Positions 51,475 through 60,349 of a DNA stretch of 64,000 nt are shown here, one piece after another. Made by a program: the position numbers and the translations under genes. The stretch lies in contig FCOD02000005.1 of NCBI GenBank assembly GCA_001544655.2, positions 298,440 to 362,439 of the forward strand, read 5' to 3'. Source of the stretch: Caballeronia turbans (lineage in GTDB: Bacteria > Pseudomonadota > Gammaproteobacteria > Burkholderiales > Burkholderiaceae). Below the pieces are notes generated by a model. That model saw only the letters and a list, made by a program, of their open reading frames with translations, did no database searches and was not told where the DNA came from. Each line of letters opens with the position of its first letter. Within the stretch, counting starts at the first letter, position 1.

Positions 51475-52287
51475 ATGTCCGCAACGAACCCTATTCCCAA
51501 CGTGCTCACGATCGCCGGCTCCGACTCGGGCGGCGGCGCGGGCATCCAGGCCGATCTGAAGGCCTTCTCCGCGCTCGGTGCGTACGGCGCGAGCGTCGTC
51601 ACGGCGCTCACCGCGCAGAACACGCGCGGCGTCACGGCGGTTCATGCGCCGGAACCGGCCTTCATCACCGCGCAGCTCGACGCCGTGTTCGACGACATCC
51701 GCATCGATGCCGTGAAGATCGGCATGCTGGCGAACGCGGGCATCGTGCGCGCGGTCGCCGATGCGCTGAAGCGTCATCGGCCGACGCATGTGGTGCTCGA
51801 CACCGTCATGATCTCGAAGAGCAATCACGCGCTGCTCGCGCCGGACGCGGTCGCGGCGCTGCGCGACGAACTGCTGCCGCTCGCGACGCTCGTCACGCCG
51901 AATCTGCCCGAAGCGGCGGCGCTGCTCGGCACCGAAAGCGCCGTCGATGAAGACGCAATGGTCCGTCAGGGCGAAGCTTTGCGCACGCTCGGCGCGCAGG
52001 CCGTGCTGATGAAAGGCGGCCATCTCGCATCATCCGATAGCCCCGACTGGCTCATCGAGGCGAGCGGGTCGCTGCGGCTCGGCGGCGCGCGCGTGCCGCT
52101 CAAGAATACGCACGGCACGGGCTGCACGCTGTCGTCGGCGATCGCGGCGCTGATCCCGCAAACCGATGATCTCGCGAGCGCGACGGCCGAAGCGAAGCGC
52201 TATCTGACCGGCGCGATCGAGGCGAGCGTGCGGCTCGACGTCGGTCATGGCGTCGGGCCGGTGCATCACTTCTATCGCTGGTGGTGA
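51475..52287 (+). CDS. thiD: Hydroxymethylpyrimidine/phosphomethylpyrimidine kinase
   Basis: Phosphorylates HMP and HMP phosphate to HMP-PP. The 270-residue ribokinase-fold protein begins with [20 protein letters not shown], includes [13 protein letters not shown] and [13 protein letters not shown], and has the catalytic [14 protein letters not shown] motif. It starts 7 bases after thiE. With thiM and thiE it forms a compact salvage operon; the de novo gene thiC is not present here. The end is convergent with the DUF1853 gene 13 bases away. Confidence 0.96.
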   Translation: MSATNPIPNVLTIAGSDSGGGAGIQADLKAFSALGAYGASVVTALTAQNTRGVTAVHAPEPAFITAQLDAVFDDIRIDAVKIGMLANAGIVRAVADALKRHRPTHVVLDTVMISKSNHALLAPDAVAALRDELLPLATLVTPNLPEAAALLGTESAVDEDAMVRQGEALRTLGAQAVLMKGGHLASSDSPDWLIEASGSLRLGGARVPLKNTHGTGCTLSSAIAALIPQTDDLASATAEAKRYLTGAIEASVRLDVGHGVGPVHHFYRWW

Positions 52288-52300
52288 TCGGCGCGGTTGG

Positions 52301-53275
52301 TCACGGCGCCGACCCGGCGAATGCGCGCGCACGCTCAGGCCAGTCGTCCGGCACGATGAAACCGCGCGATTCCTCGACCCATTTCCCGGCGGCGTCACGC
52401 GCATAAGCGGCGATCATCGTCGGCGCGACGGTCGTTTCCAGACGCGTGCGGATCGCATCCGATTCCGCGATCAGTGTCGCGGCGGCAGCCGCGTCGAGCC
52501 GCGACGCGAGCCACGCCATGCGCGGCTGCACGACCCACGCGCGTTCATCGTCGGATACGTTCGCCCGCGCCTCGCGCCATTCCGACGCCGTCAGCCACCA
52601 TCCGCGCAAATGACTTGCGCCGATCTCGGGCGCGGGCTTGATGTGCTCGTCTTCGCGGCCGTGATAGAAGAGCCGCCCCTTGATGAATAACTGCGCGCGC
52701 CACGGCCCTCCGAAGCCGAGCGCGGCGAACTCCGCGCGCGAGGTCAGGGCGAGCTGATGCGTGACGAGCCGCGCGTACTTCAGGTCGAAGCGATCCTGGA
52801 GATTCGGTCCGACGTAGTCGGCCAGGCGCACCGGGCACGCTGCATCGGCATCGCCGATATGCAGGTAGAACTTCACCGCCAGTTCCCAGTGCAGCCGCGC
52901 GCCGTGCGTCGATTCGAGCAGAAAATCGCATTCGCCGATGGTGCGCCGCTGTCGCCGCAACGGCACGTTCGCCGCGACGAGGCGCGCAGCGGGCCCGTGC
53001 GAGAGGAAGAAGCGGATGAGGCTCTCGGCATAGATGCCGAGGCGCGTGAACTTGGGATCGTGCGCGTGATCGTGGAGCGATTGTGGCGCGGCATCGAGCG
53101 TCCCGAGCCAGGCGAGCGTCGCGTCACGCTCTTGCGCCGAGGCGAACGGATGCGCCAGCGTAGCTTCACCCTCGCGCAGCAGATCAGGAGCGAAAAGCAG
53201 CCAGGCGAGATCGCGGACCGTGACGTCGTCGAAACAATCGACGAGTCGCGTGAGCTCACTCGCCTGCGTGGTCAT
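52301..53275 (-). CDS. DUF1853-family protein, possible PD-(D/E)XK nuclease fold
   Basis: A 324-residue soluble protein that I assign to DUF1853 from the spaced blocks RLGIYAESLIRFFLSHG, RTIGECDFLLES, WELAVKFYLHIGD and VGPNLQDRFDLKYARLV. Glu84, Asp117, Glu131 and Lys135 have the order and spacing expected of a PD-(D/E)XK nuclease (Glu on the first helix, Asp on the second strand, then E-x3-K). No biochemical function is known to me. It is the last gene of an overlapping operon. Its ATG shares one base with the stop of the uracil-DNA glycosylase gene, so a role in DNA repair is a reasonable guess. Start [11 protein letters not shown]. The longer upstream frame is in the glycosylase gene. Confidence 0.85.
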   Translation of the reverse strand: MTTQASELTRLVDCFDDVTVRDLAWLLFAPDLLREGEATLAHPFASAQERDATLAWLGTLDAAPQSLHDHAHDPKFTRLGIYAESLIRFFLSHGPAARLVAANVPLRRQRRTIGECDFLLESTHGARLHWELAVKFYLHIGDADAACPVRLADYVGPNLQDRFDLKYARLVTHQLALTSRAEFAALGFGGPWRAQLFIKGRLFYHGREDEHIKPAPEIGASHLRGWWLTASEWREARANVSDDERAWVVQPRMAWLASRLDAAAAATLIAESDAIRTRLETTVAPTMIAAYARDAAGKWVEESRGFIVPDDWPERARAFAGSAP

Positions 53276-54174
53276 CAGATGCCGCCCTTCTCCGCTCCCT
53301 GCTCCACGCCGAGCGCGGCGAGCGCCTCGCGATACGTGTTGCGCGCGAGACAGAGATCGGCCCACGCCTTTGCCTTGTCCTGGAGGCTGCGCAACAGATA
53401 CGCCGGGTGATACGTGACGATGACCGGCACGCCGCGATATTCGTGCACGCGACCGCGCATCGACGCGATGCTCGCCTCGTTCTTCAGGAGACTTTGCGCG
53501 GCAAAGCGCCCCATCGCGACGATGACCTTCGGCTTCACGAGCTCGACTTGCCGTTGCAGATAAGGCTCGCAGCGCGCGACTTCATCGAGCTCGGGATTGC
53601 GGTTGCCCGGCGGGCGGCACTTGATCACGTTGGCGATATAGACGTTCGACTGACGCGACAACGTGAGCGCGCGCAGCATGTTATCCAGCAGCTTGCCTGC
53701 CTGGCCGACGAACGGCTCGCCCTGCTTGTCCTCGTTCTCGCCCGGCGCCTCGCCGATCAGCATCCAGTCCGCTTCGCGATCGCCGACACCGAAAACCGTG
53801 TTCGTGCGGCGCTCGCACAAGCGGCAGCGCTCGCAGTTCGCGACACGCTCGGCGAGCGCATCCCAGTCGAGCGTATGGACGTCGCTCGGCGCTTCGACGA
53901 CGGCGGCTTCGGCGTGGGCGGGCGCGTCGTCGGTCCAGGGAAGATCGTCGTAGGCATCGACGGGCGGCACGTCGGATTCCGGCTGCAGGGCGGAAGGCGG
54001 CGCGGCAGGCTGCGGCGCTTGCCGCATCCCGACGGGCGCGGGCGCTTCCGAAACCAGCGCGGCGGACTCGGCGGGCGGACGTTCGTCCTCGACCGGCGCC
54101 ACGGACGCGACACCTCGCCGGACCCAGACCGGTCCGATTCCCAGTTCTTCAATCAGCGAATCATCGAGCGCCAT
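53275..54174 (-). CDS. Uracil-DNA glycosylase, family 4 (4Fe-4S)
   Basis: Removes uracil from DNA. The C-terminal 190 residues form a type 4 [13 protein letters not shown] (Cys114, Cys117) with Cys186 (IKCRPPG) and Cys202 (ARCEPYL) spaced exactly as in family 4 for the iron-sulfur cluster, the active-site [20 protein letters not shown] and TYHPAYLLR. The first 110 residues are a Pro/Ala/Glu-rich linker of low complexity, much longer than in compact homologues, with a short conserved-looking head ([20 protein letters not shown]). The ATG at 54174 has AAGGAG seven bases upstream. It overlaps rimI by 14 bases and shares a base with the DUF1853 start. Confidence 0.94.
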   Translation of the reverse strand: MALDDSLIEELGIGPVWVRRGVASVAPVEDERPPAESAALVSEAPAPVGMRQAPQPAAPPSALQPESDVPPVDAYDDLPWTDDAPAHAEAAVVEAPSDVHTLDWDALAERVANCERCRLCERRTNTVFGVGDREADWMLIGEAPGENEDKQGEPFVGQAGKLLDNMLRALTLSRQSNVYIANVIKCRPPGNRNPELDEVARCEPYLQRQVELVKPKVIVAMGRFAAQSLLKNEASIASMRGRVHEYRGVPVIVTYHPAYLLRSLQDKAKAWADLCLARNTYREALAALGVEQGAEKGGI

Positions 54175-54655
54175 GCGCACTCTCCTTCGTGAACGACAGA
54201 CGCATGACGATTGCGTCCTCGCGCGAGCGATGCCGCGCGGGGTAATAGTTCTTGCGACGACCGATGGCCGTGAAGCCGAAGCGCTCGTAAAGCTGGATCG
54301 CGCGCGGATTGGACGGCCGCACTTCGAGCAGCACGCCTTCGAGCTTCTCCGTGCGGGTGATGCGCACCGCTTCGCGAAGCAGCGTGAGGCCCGCGCCCGC
54401 GCGCTGCGCCGACGGCGCGACGCACAGGTTGAGCAGATGCATCTCGTCGACGACGGGCATCAGCACGCAATAGCCGATCAACGTGCCGGTCACATGACGC
54501 AGGCACACGCCGTAATAGCCGTTGCGCAGCGAATCCTGGAAATTGCCGCGGCTCCAGGGAAACTCGTAGGCGAGCTTTTCGACCGCGGCGACTTCGTCGA
54601 GGTCGGCTTCGGTCATCGGCGTGAGATACCGATCCGCGAGCAACACCCCGCTCAC
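54161..54655 (-). CDS. rimI: Ribosomal protein S18 alanine N-acetyltransferase
   Basis: A GNAT acetyltransferase that acetylates the N-terminus of S18 and possibly other proteins. The 164 residues contain MTEADLDEVAAVEKLAYEFP (acceptor region), LLNLCVAPSAQRAGAGLTLL (acetyl-CoA loop; the usual Q/RxxGxG/A motif is QRAGAG) and LEVRPSNPRAIQLYERFGF. The four-base overlap with tsaB upstream and 14-base overlap with the glycosylase gene downstream imply a coupled operon; tsaB-rimI adjacency is widespread. Confidence 0.93.
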   Translation of the reverse strand: MSGVLLADRYLTPMTEADLDEVAAVEKLAYEFPWSRGNFQDSLRNGYYGVCLRHVTGTLIGYCVLMPVVDEMHLLNLCVAPSAQRAGAGLTLLREAVRITRTEKLEGVLLEVRPSNPRAIQLYERFGFTAIGRRKNYYPARHRSREDAIVMRLSFTKESAHGAR

Positions 54656-55431
54656 CGAAGCGCCTCCTCGCGAGCGCGAATGCGCTCCGCCGTGGTCTGG
54701 GCGACCTTGTCCCGCACGTATTCCGGCGCGGCGTGCTCGGGCGCGACCGTACGACCCGCCCGAAATTCGCGCAAGCCGATGAGCGCGACCGGCAACGCGT
54801 GCGGCAACGCTTCACCATCGACACGGGCGGCGGCGGCCACCGCCGGCAGGCGCTCGCCGAACGCGGCCGCTGCATTGCCGGCGAGTGCGAACGGCACGCC
54901 GGGCAGCGGCAGCGCGCCGGGCGCATCGAGCGCGGCGGCGTGCAGCGTGCGCCATTCGCCGGCGACTGCATCGAATTCGAAGTCGGCCCAGTACACCTCG
55001 TCCATACGGGCATCGAGCGCCGCGATCACGCGCGGTGGGATCGACGGATCGTTCAGCCGCGCGGCTTCCGCGCATGCGAGCAGCGTGCTCACCGGGACGA
55101 CCGGCACGTTCAGGCCGAACGCCAGCCCTTGCGCGACGCCCGTCGCGGTGCGCAGACCGGTGAACGAGCCGGGCCCTGCGCCGAATGCGATCGCGGCGCA
55201 ATCGGCGAGCGCGAGACCGGCATCGTCGAAAAGCTCGCGCACGGCCGGCAACAGGCGCGTGCTCGAGACGGCGCCTGTCGCCTCGTGGCGCAGCCAGACG
55301 CGCGTGTCGCCGTTGACGTACTGAGGCGCGGCGGCGGATTGAACGGAGGCAGAAGCGGTATCGGCGAGCAGGAGCGCGACGGAGCAAAACTCTGTCGACG
55401 TGTCGAGGGCGAGCAAAACGGTGCGTGTCAT
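54652..55431 (-). CDS. tsaB: tRNA threonylcarbamoyladenosine biosynthesis protein TsaB
   Basis: Partner of TsaD and TsaE in making t6A37 in ANN-decoding tRNAs. A 259-residue ASKHA-fold pseudo-ATPase beginning MTRTVLLALDTSTEFCSVAL, with GLALADCAAIAFGAGPGSFT and GLRTATGVAQGLAFGLNVPV. The short C-terminal lobe is typical. The ATG at 55431 is preferred over further upstream starts, which add non-conserved residues. First of the four overlapping genes tsaB, rimI, udg and DUF1853. Confidence 0.95.
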   Translation of the reverse strand: MTRTVLLALDTSTEFCSVALLLADTASASVQSAAAPQYVNGDTRVWLRHEATGAVSSTRLLPAVRELFDDAGLALADCAAIAFGAGPGSFTGLRTATGVAQGLAFGLNVPVVPVSTLLACAEAARLNDPSIPPRVIAALDARMDEVYWADFEFDAVAGEWRTLHAAALDAPGALPLPGVPFALAGNAAAAFGERLPAVAAAARVDGEALPHALPVALIGLREFRAGRTVAPEHAAPEYVRDKVAQTTAERIRAREEALR

Positions 55432-55598
55432 AGCCGGTATTGTAATGCGGGACATGCGCAGCATCGGCGGGATCGCCAGAGGCGCCGCGATCCGAATCGC
55501 GTCTGGAAGACGTCCTCGGTTGGAGGAAAGCCTCGACCTGTCTCGCGCGCCCCGCTTGCTAAGATCGCTGGACCTATCCCGATAAGAACGGAGAACGC

Positions 55599-55868
55599 AT
55601 GACCGACATCGACCAACAATTCAGTCAGGCCCAGGCCGACGTGGCCCAACTGCCCGAACGACCCGGAAATCTGACGCTGTTGCGTCTTTACGCGTTGTTC
55701 AAGCAGGCGAGCATCGGCGATGTGCAAGGTAAGAAGCCGGGTTTCACGGACATCGCCGGGAAATACAAATATGAGGCGTGGGCCGCGCTCGAAGGCACGC
55801 CCGCCGACGAAGCGAAAACGCGCTATGTGGAACTCGTCGCGTCGCTCAAGCGCGGCGAAGCGGCCTGA
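55599..55868 (+). CDS. Acyl-CoA-binding protein
   Basis: An 89-residue four-helix ACBP that binds long-chain acyl-CoA. It includes LTLLRLYALFKQASIGDVQG, where family proteins have LYxLYKQA, and KYKYEAWAALEGTPADEAK, which carries the usual acyl-CoA-binding tyrosine, lysine and tryptophan. An AACGGAGAACGC stretch upstream is the likely ribosome binding site. It is an isolated gene, divergent from tsaB by 167 bases and with no lipid gene beside it. Bacterial ACBPs are sporadic but common in Burkholderiaceae. Confidence 0.93.
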   Translation: MTDIDQQFSQAQADVAQLPERPGNLTLLRLYALFKQASIGDVQGKKPGFTDIAGKYKYEAWAALEGTPADEAKTRYVELVASLKRGEAA

Positions 55869-56327
55869 CGCGACTGCGAATCCCACCTGCGCCGTCGATG
55901 CCCGACGATGGCGCGGTCATGCGCCAATATGTGGCGCAGTGCAGCAAAGTCGGATATACTAGCGGTTAGCGCTCGACTGCGGGTTGCCTGCTTTTCGGCA
56001 AAGCCTCGCGCAGCAAGGCGCTTCGTAGCGTTTCGCCCCAATCCAGTTTAGAAACTGTCCCCTCCCTGCTAGGCCGTTGCGCGGTCGTATTGCGCGCAGT
56101 ATGTTTCGCGGCCCGTCATGCATCAGGCTGACGTCAGCGCCCGTCGTTCTCAGTTGAACGATCGAGCCTGCCGTATCCGATACAGCTTCTAACAAAACAT
56201 GCTCGCCGCACGTTCGCGCGAGTAGCCCCCGTTTTTCGATTTGCTCGCTGTTTCTTCGCTCGCTGAATCCAACGACTTGGGTATGCCGATTGGCGCCGAC
56301 GCCTTATTCCTCGTTTCAAGGATCGAC
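55869..56327 (+). other. Long intergenic region / probable rhlE 5' leader
   Basis: 459 bases between the acyl-CoA-binding protein stop and the helicase start. TATACT at 55955-55960 could be a -10 box; the -35 is poor. If it is used, the helicase mRNA has a leader of about 360 bases, containing a short hairpin (TTGCC/GGCAA arms 55984-55988 and 55997-56001). DEAD-box RNA helicase genes often have long regulated leaders. No coding sequence with domain support is visible. Confidence 0.5.
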
Positions 56328-57932
56328 ATGACTTCGAGCTTCACCGCTAGCCCGTTGGACAATCTCGCAGCAAACATTGGCATCACCCCCACGGCCGATA
56401 CTCCGGTCATCGACGCACCCGTCGAAAAACCCGCCGGCCCCACTTTCGAATCGCTCGGCCTGTGCGCCGACATCGTGTCCGCACTGACCGCCGCAGGCTA
56501 TCAGAACCCGACGCCCGTGCAGCAGCGCGCGATTCCCGCCGCGCTCGCCGGTCGCGACCTGCTCGTCTCGAGCCCGACCGGTTCGGGCAAGACGGCGGCG
56601 TTCATGCTGCCGGCCATCGAAAAATTCTCGCAACTGCAAAAGCAGGAAGCGCAGCAACCGCGCGAGCCGCGGGACCCGAACGCCCGCAGCCGCCGTCCGC
56701 AGCCGGTCGCGCGCCCGCGCCTGCTCGTGCTCACGCCGACACGCGAACTCGCGATGCAGGTTTCCACCGCCGCGACCACGTACGGCAAGCACCTGCGCCG
56801 TCTGCGCACCGTCAGCATTCTCGGCGGTGTTGCCTATGGCCAGCAGTTGATGCTGCTTGCAAAGAATCCCGAGATTCTCGTCGCGACGCCGGGACGCCTG
56901 ATCGATCACCTGGAACGCGGCCGCATCGATCTGTCGAGCCTCAACATGCTCGTGCTCGACGAAGCCGACCGCATGCTCGACATGGGCTTCATCGAAGATA
57001 TCGAGCGCATCGTCGATGCTACGCCGGCCTCGCGCCAGACGCTGCTCTTCTCCGCGACCATCGACAACAAGATCACGTCGCTGACCGGGCGTCTGCTGAA
57101 GGATCCCGAGCGCATCGAGATCGTGCAGAAGCTCGAAGCGAACGGCAATATCGCGCAAGCCGTGCATTACGTCGATGACCGCGATCACAAGGATCGTCTG
57201 CTCGATCATCTGTTGCGCGACTCCGGGCTCGATCAGGCGATCGTGTTCACGGCGACGAAGAGCGACGCCGATCTCATCGCCACTCGTCTCGCCGATGCGG
57301 GCTTCGAGTCCGCCGCGCTGCACGGCGACCTGCCGCAAGGCGCGCGCAATCGCACGATTCGCGCACTGCGCGAGCGCCGTGTGCGCGTGCTGGTCGCAAC
57401 CGACGTCGCCGCGCGCGGCATCGACATTCCGGGCATCACGCACGTCTTCAACTACGACCTGCCGAAGTTCGCGGAAGACTATGTGCACCGAATCGGCCGT
57501 ACCGGTCGTGCCGGCCGTAGCGGCACGGCGGTGAGCCTCGTGCATTACGCCGAGATGGGTGCGCTCAAGCGCATCGAGCGTTTCGTGCGCACGCCGCTGC
57601 CGGTGAATGTCGTTGCGGGCTTCGAGCCGCGCAAGGCGCCGCCGAAAGGCGGTTTCGGTGGCGGTCGTGGCCGACCGGCCGGCAACGGCGGCGGTCGTCG
57701 TTTCGGCGGTAGCGGCGGTGGCAGCAGCAGCGGCCGCGGCTACGGCGCGAGCAACGCCAGCGGCTACGGCAACAAGTCGAACGCAGGTTCGCGCGACGGC
57801 GGCGGCTATCGCAGCGGCAACAGCGATGGCGGCTATCGCGGCGGCAATCGTGGCGAAGGCGGCTTCGGCTCGCGCGACGGCTACAGCGCACGCCGCAACG
57901 ACGGCCCGCGCGCACCGCGCCGCGGCAGCTAA
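56328..57932 (+). CDS. rhlE: DEAD-box ATP-dependent RNA helicase, RhlE type
   Basis: Unwinds RNA duplexes in ribosome assembly, mRNA decay or cold growth. The 534-residue protein has the Q-motif region (FESLGLCADIVSALTAAGY and PTPVQQRAIP), Walker A SPTGSGKT (82-89), TPTRELAMQ, DEAD at 211-214, SAT, then the second RecA domain with HRIGRTGRAGRSG. The C-terminal tail (from about residue 440) is Gly/Arg/Asn/Ser-rich with many RGG and GGY/RG repeats, probably a disordered RNA-binding segment. The start ATG at 56328 gives an N-terminus that is weakly conserved for 38 residues. A strong terminator lies 50 bases after the stop. Confidence 0.92.
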   Translation: MTSSFTASPLDNLAANIGITPTADTPVIDAPVEKPAGPTFESLGLCADIVSALTAAGYQNPTPVQQRAIPAALAGRDLLVSSPTGSGKTAAFMLPAIEKFSQLQKQEAQQPREPRDPNARSRRPQPVARPRLLVLTPTRELAMQVSTAATTYGKHLRRLRTVSILGGVAYGQQLMLLAKNPEILVATPGRLIDHLERGRIDLSSLNMLVLDEADRMLDMGFIEDIERIVDATPASRQTLLFSATIDNKITSLTGRLLKDPERIEIVQKLEANGNIAQAVHYVDDRDHKDRLLDHLLRDSGLDQAIVFTATKSDADLIATRLADAGFESAALHGDLPQGARNRTIRALRERRVRVLVATDVAARGIDIPGITHVFNYDLPKFAEDYVHRIGRTGRAGRSGTAVSLVHYAEMGALKRIERFVRTPLPVNVVAGFEPRKAPPKGGFGGGRGRPAGNGGGRRFGGSGGGSSSGRGYGASNASGYGNKSNAGSRDGGGYRSGNSDGGYRGGNRGEGGFGSRDGYSARRNDGPRAPRRGS

Positions 57933-57974
57933 GCGGCTTTAAGGAGGCGGATCAGAACGCCGCTTTCCGAGTCG

Positions 57975-58010
57975 AAAAAAGAACCGATGCCCAGCGCATC
58001 GGTTTTTTTT
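57975..58010. terminator. Rho-independent terminator of the helicase gene
   Basis: A 9-bp stem, AACCGATGC (57982-57990) with GCATCGGTT (57996-58004), with a five-base loop, followed by a run of eight T (58003-58010) and preceded by six A. It is strong in both directions. Confidence 0.9.
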
Positions 58011-58043
58011 CGCCCCTTGGCCATATTCCACGATGTGCAATGG

Positions 58044-58062
58044 TCTTTTGCGTCGCAAAAGA
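58044..58062. promoter_or_regulatory. Perfect inverted repeat upstream of aceA
   Basis: TCTTTTGCG and its exact complement CGCAAAAGA (58044-58052, 58054-58062) with a one-base centre. It lies about 265 bases before aceA. The inner part (TTTGCGTCGCAAA) is similar to the TTTGCAAA-type sites of acyl-CoA-responsive regulators, a loose resemblance only. Confidence 0.6.
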
Positions 58063-58210
58063 TGTGCTGCGCGGCACAAATCTGCTCGTTGCAAGATAGA
58101 AAAAGACATTCCGCGATACGATATGCAAGCCGTATCTCATTGAATATTAAGCTTAAAAATTATCTGAAAATCTCCTCCCGGGGGTGTTTCGCAGAGTGTC
58201 ATTTGCCTAG

Positions 58211-58226
58211 ACTCTTATATAAGAGT
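58211..58226. promoter_or_regulatory. Perfect 16-bp palindrome upstream of aceA
   Basis: ACTCTTATATAAGAGT, a perfect palindrome, lies 101 bases before the aceA ATG and contains TATATA/TATAAG, so it could overlap the -10 box. A dimeric repressor such as a GntR-family protein would fit such a site. The regulator is not in the window; the LysR gene nearby is another candidate. Confidence 0.65.
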
Positions 58227-58327
58227 TGAGCAAACGCAGGCTGCCAGATCAGGCGCATCGGAGCTCAAGTCGTTCAGGAACACCGGTTCAAGATTCGTCG
58301 TTCAGTCCAATCTCAAGGAGAAACGCT

Positions 58328-59635
<1,308 letters not shown>

Positions 59636-59720
59636 TACCGCGTCAGGCAGGGTGAATCAGGGAGAGCGTTGAAAAGAAGCAGCGGCCGTGGCGCACGCAG
59701 TATCGCGCGACGGCCGCCGC

Positions 59721-59755
59721 TCAAACGAAAGCGCACCGGGTGCGCTTCCGTTTGA
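59721..59755. terminator. Long hairpin between convergent aceA and uspA-like gene
   Basis: A 17-bp stem with one mismatch (59721-59737 with 59739-59755) around a single central base, five bases from the uspA-like stop codon. It is symmetric and positioned to terminate both convergent transcripts, though without a long T-run. Confidence 0.7.
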
Positions 59756-59759
59756 GGCA

Positions 59760-60194
59760 TCAGCGGTACACGATGACCGGAATCTTCGTATGCGTCAGCA
59801 CGCGCTGCGTTTCGCTGCCGATAAGCAAGCTTCCCAGTCCACGGCGTCCGTGCGATGCCATCAGAATCACGTCGCAGCCATTTTGCTCCGCCGCCTCGAT
59901 GATGCCGATATACGGCGCGGCATCGATGCTCGTCACGCTCGTGCAGGGCACGCCGGCGCTCTCGGCGGCACGCTCGACGGCGCGCAGATGCTCGCGCGCT
60001 TCGTTCTCGGCGCGGGCATGGAAGTCGTCAGGCGGCTCGACGGCGACATCGGCGAAAGGCGAATACGGATATTGAGGCAGGCACGCGTAAGCGGTGATGC
60101 GCGCGCCAACGGATTGCGCGAGATCGATCGCGCCGTCGATGGCCTTCTGCGATAGCTCGGAGCCGTCGGTCGGCACGAGGATGTGTTTGAACAT
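59760..60194 (-). CDS. Universal stress protein, UspA family
   Basis: A 144-residue cytosolic Usp with the fold opening MFKHILVPTDGSELSQKAID, typical of the family, and the ATP-binding loop ILMASHGRRGLGSLLIGSET. The GxxGxxxxS pattern (GLGSLLIGS) suggests that it binds ATP. It ends RVLTHTKIPVIVYR as usual. It is convergent with aceA and lies downstream of the LysR gene by 155 bases on the same strand. Such proteins respond to starvation or low oxygen; a link to the glyoxylate shunt is only positional. Confidence 0.95.
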   Translation of the reverse strand: MFKHILVPTDGSELSQKAIDGAIDLAQSVGARITAYACLPQYPYSPFADVAVEPPDDFHARAENEAREHLRAVERAAESAGVPCTSVTSIDAAPYIGIIEAAEQNGCDVILMASHGRRGLGSLLIGSETQRVLTHTKIPVIVYR

Positions 60195-60349
60195 GGCGTC
60201 CTCCGCGTCACGTGTAAGTGCGTGGTTCTATTGTAGTAACCGGGACGGACGCGGAGAAAGTTTCGATGCATGTGCGCGGCGACGTGCCGCTTTGAGCGGT
60301 CAGTCACACCGCCCGCATAGGAATCCGAAGTTTCTCGCAATCCGCAGAT

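Larger units (their letters stand above)
57933..58327. other. AT-rich regulatory region upstream of aceA
   Basis: 395 bases. The first 80 hold the rhlE terminator. From about 58020 to 58240 the sequence is markedly AT-rich relative to the window and contains three inverted repeats: 58044-58062, 58115-58120 with 58131-58136, and 58211-58226. They are listed separately or in findings. A good AAGGAG ribosome binding site precedes aceA. This looks like the control region of the isocitrate lyase gene. Confidence 0.75.
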
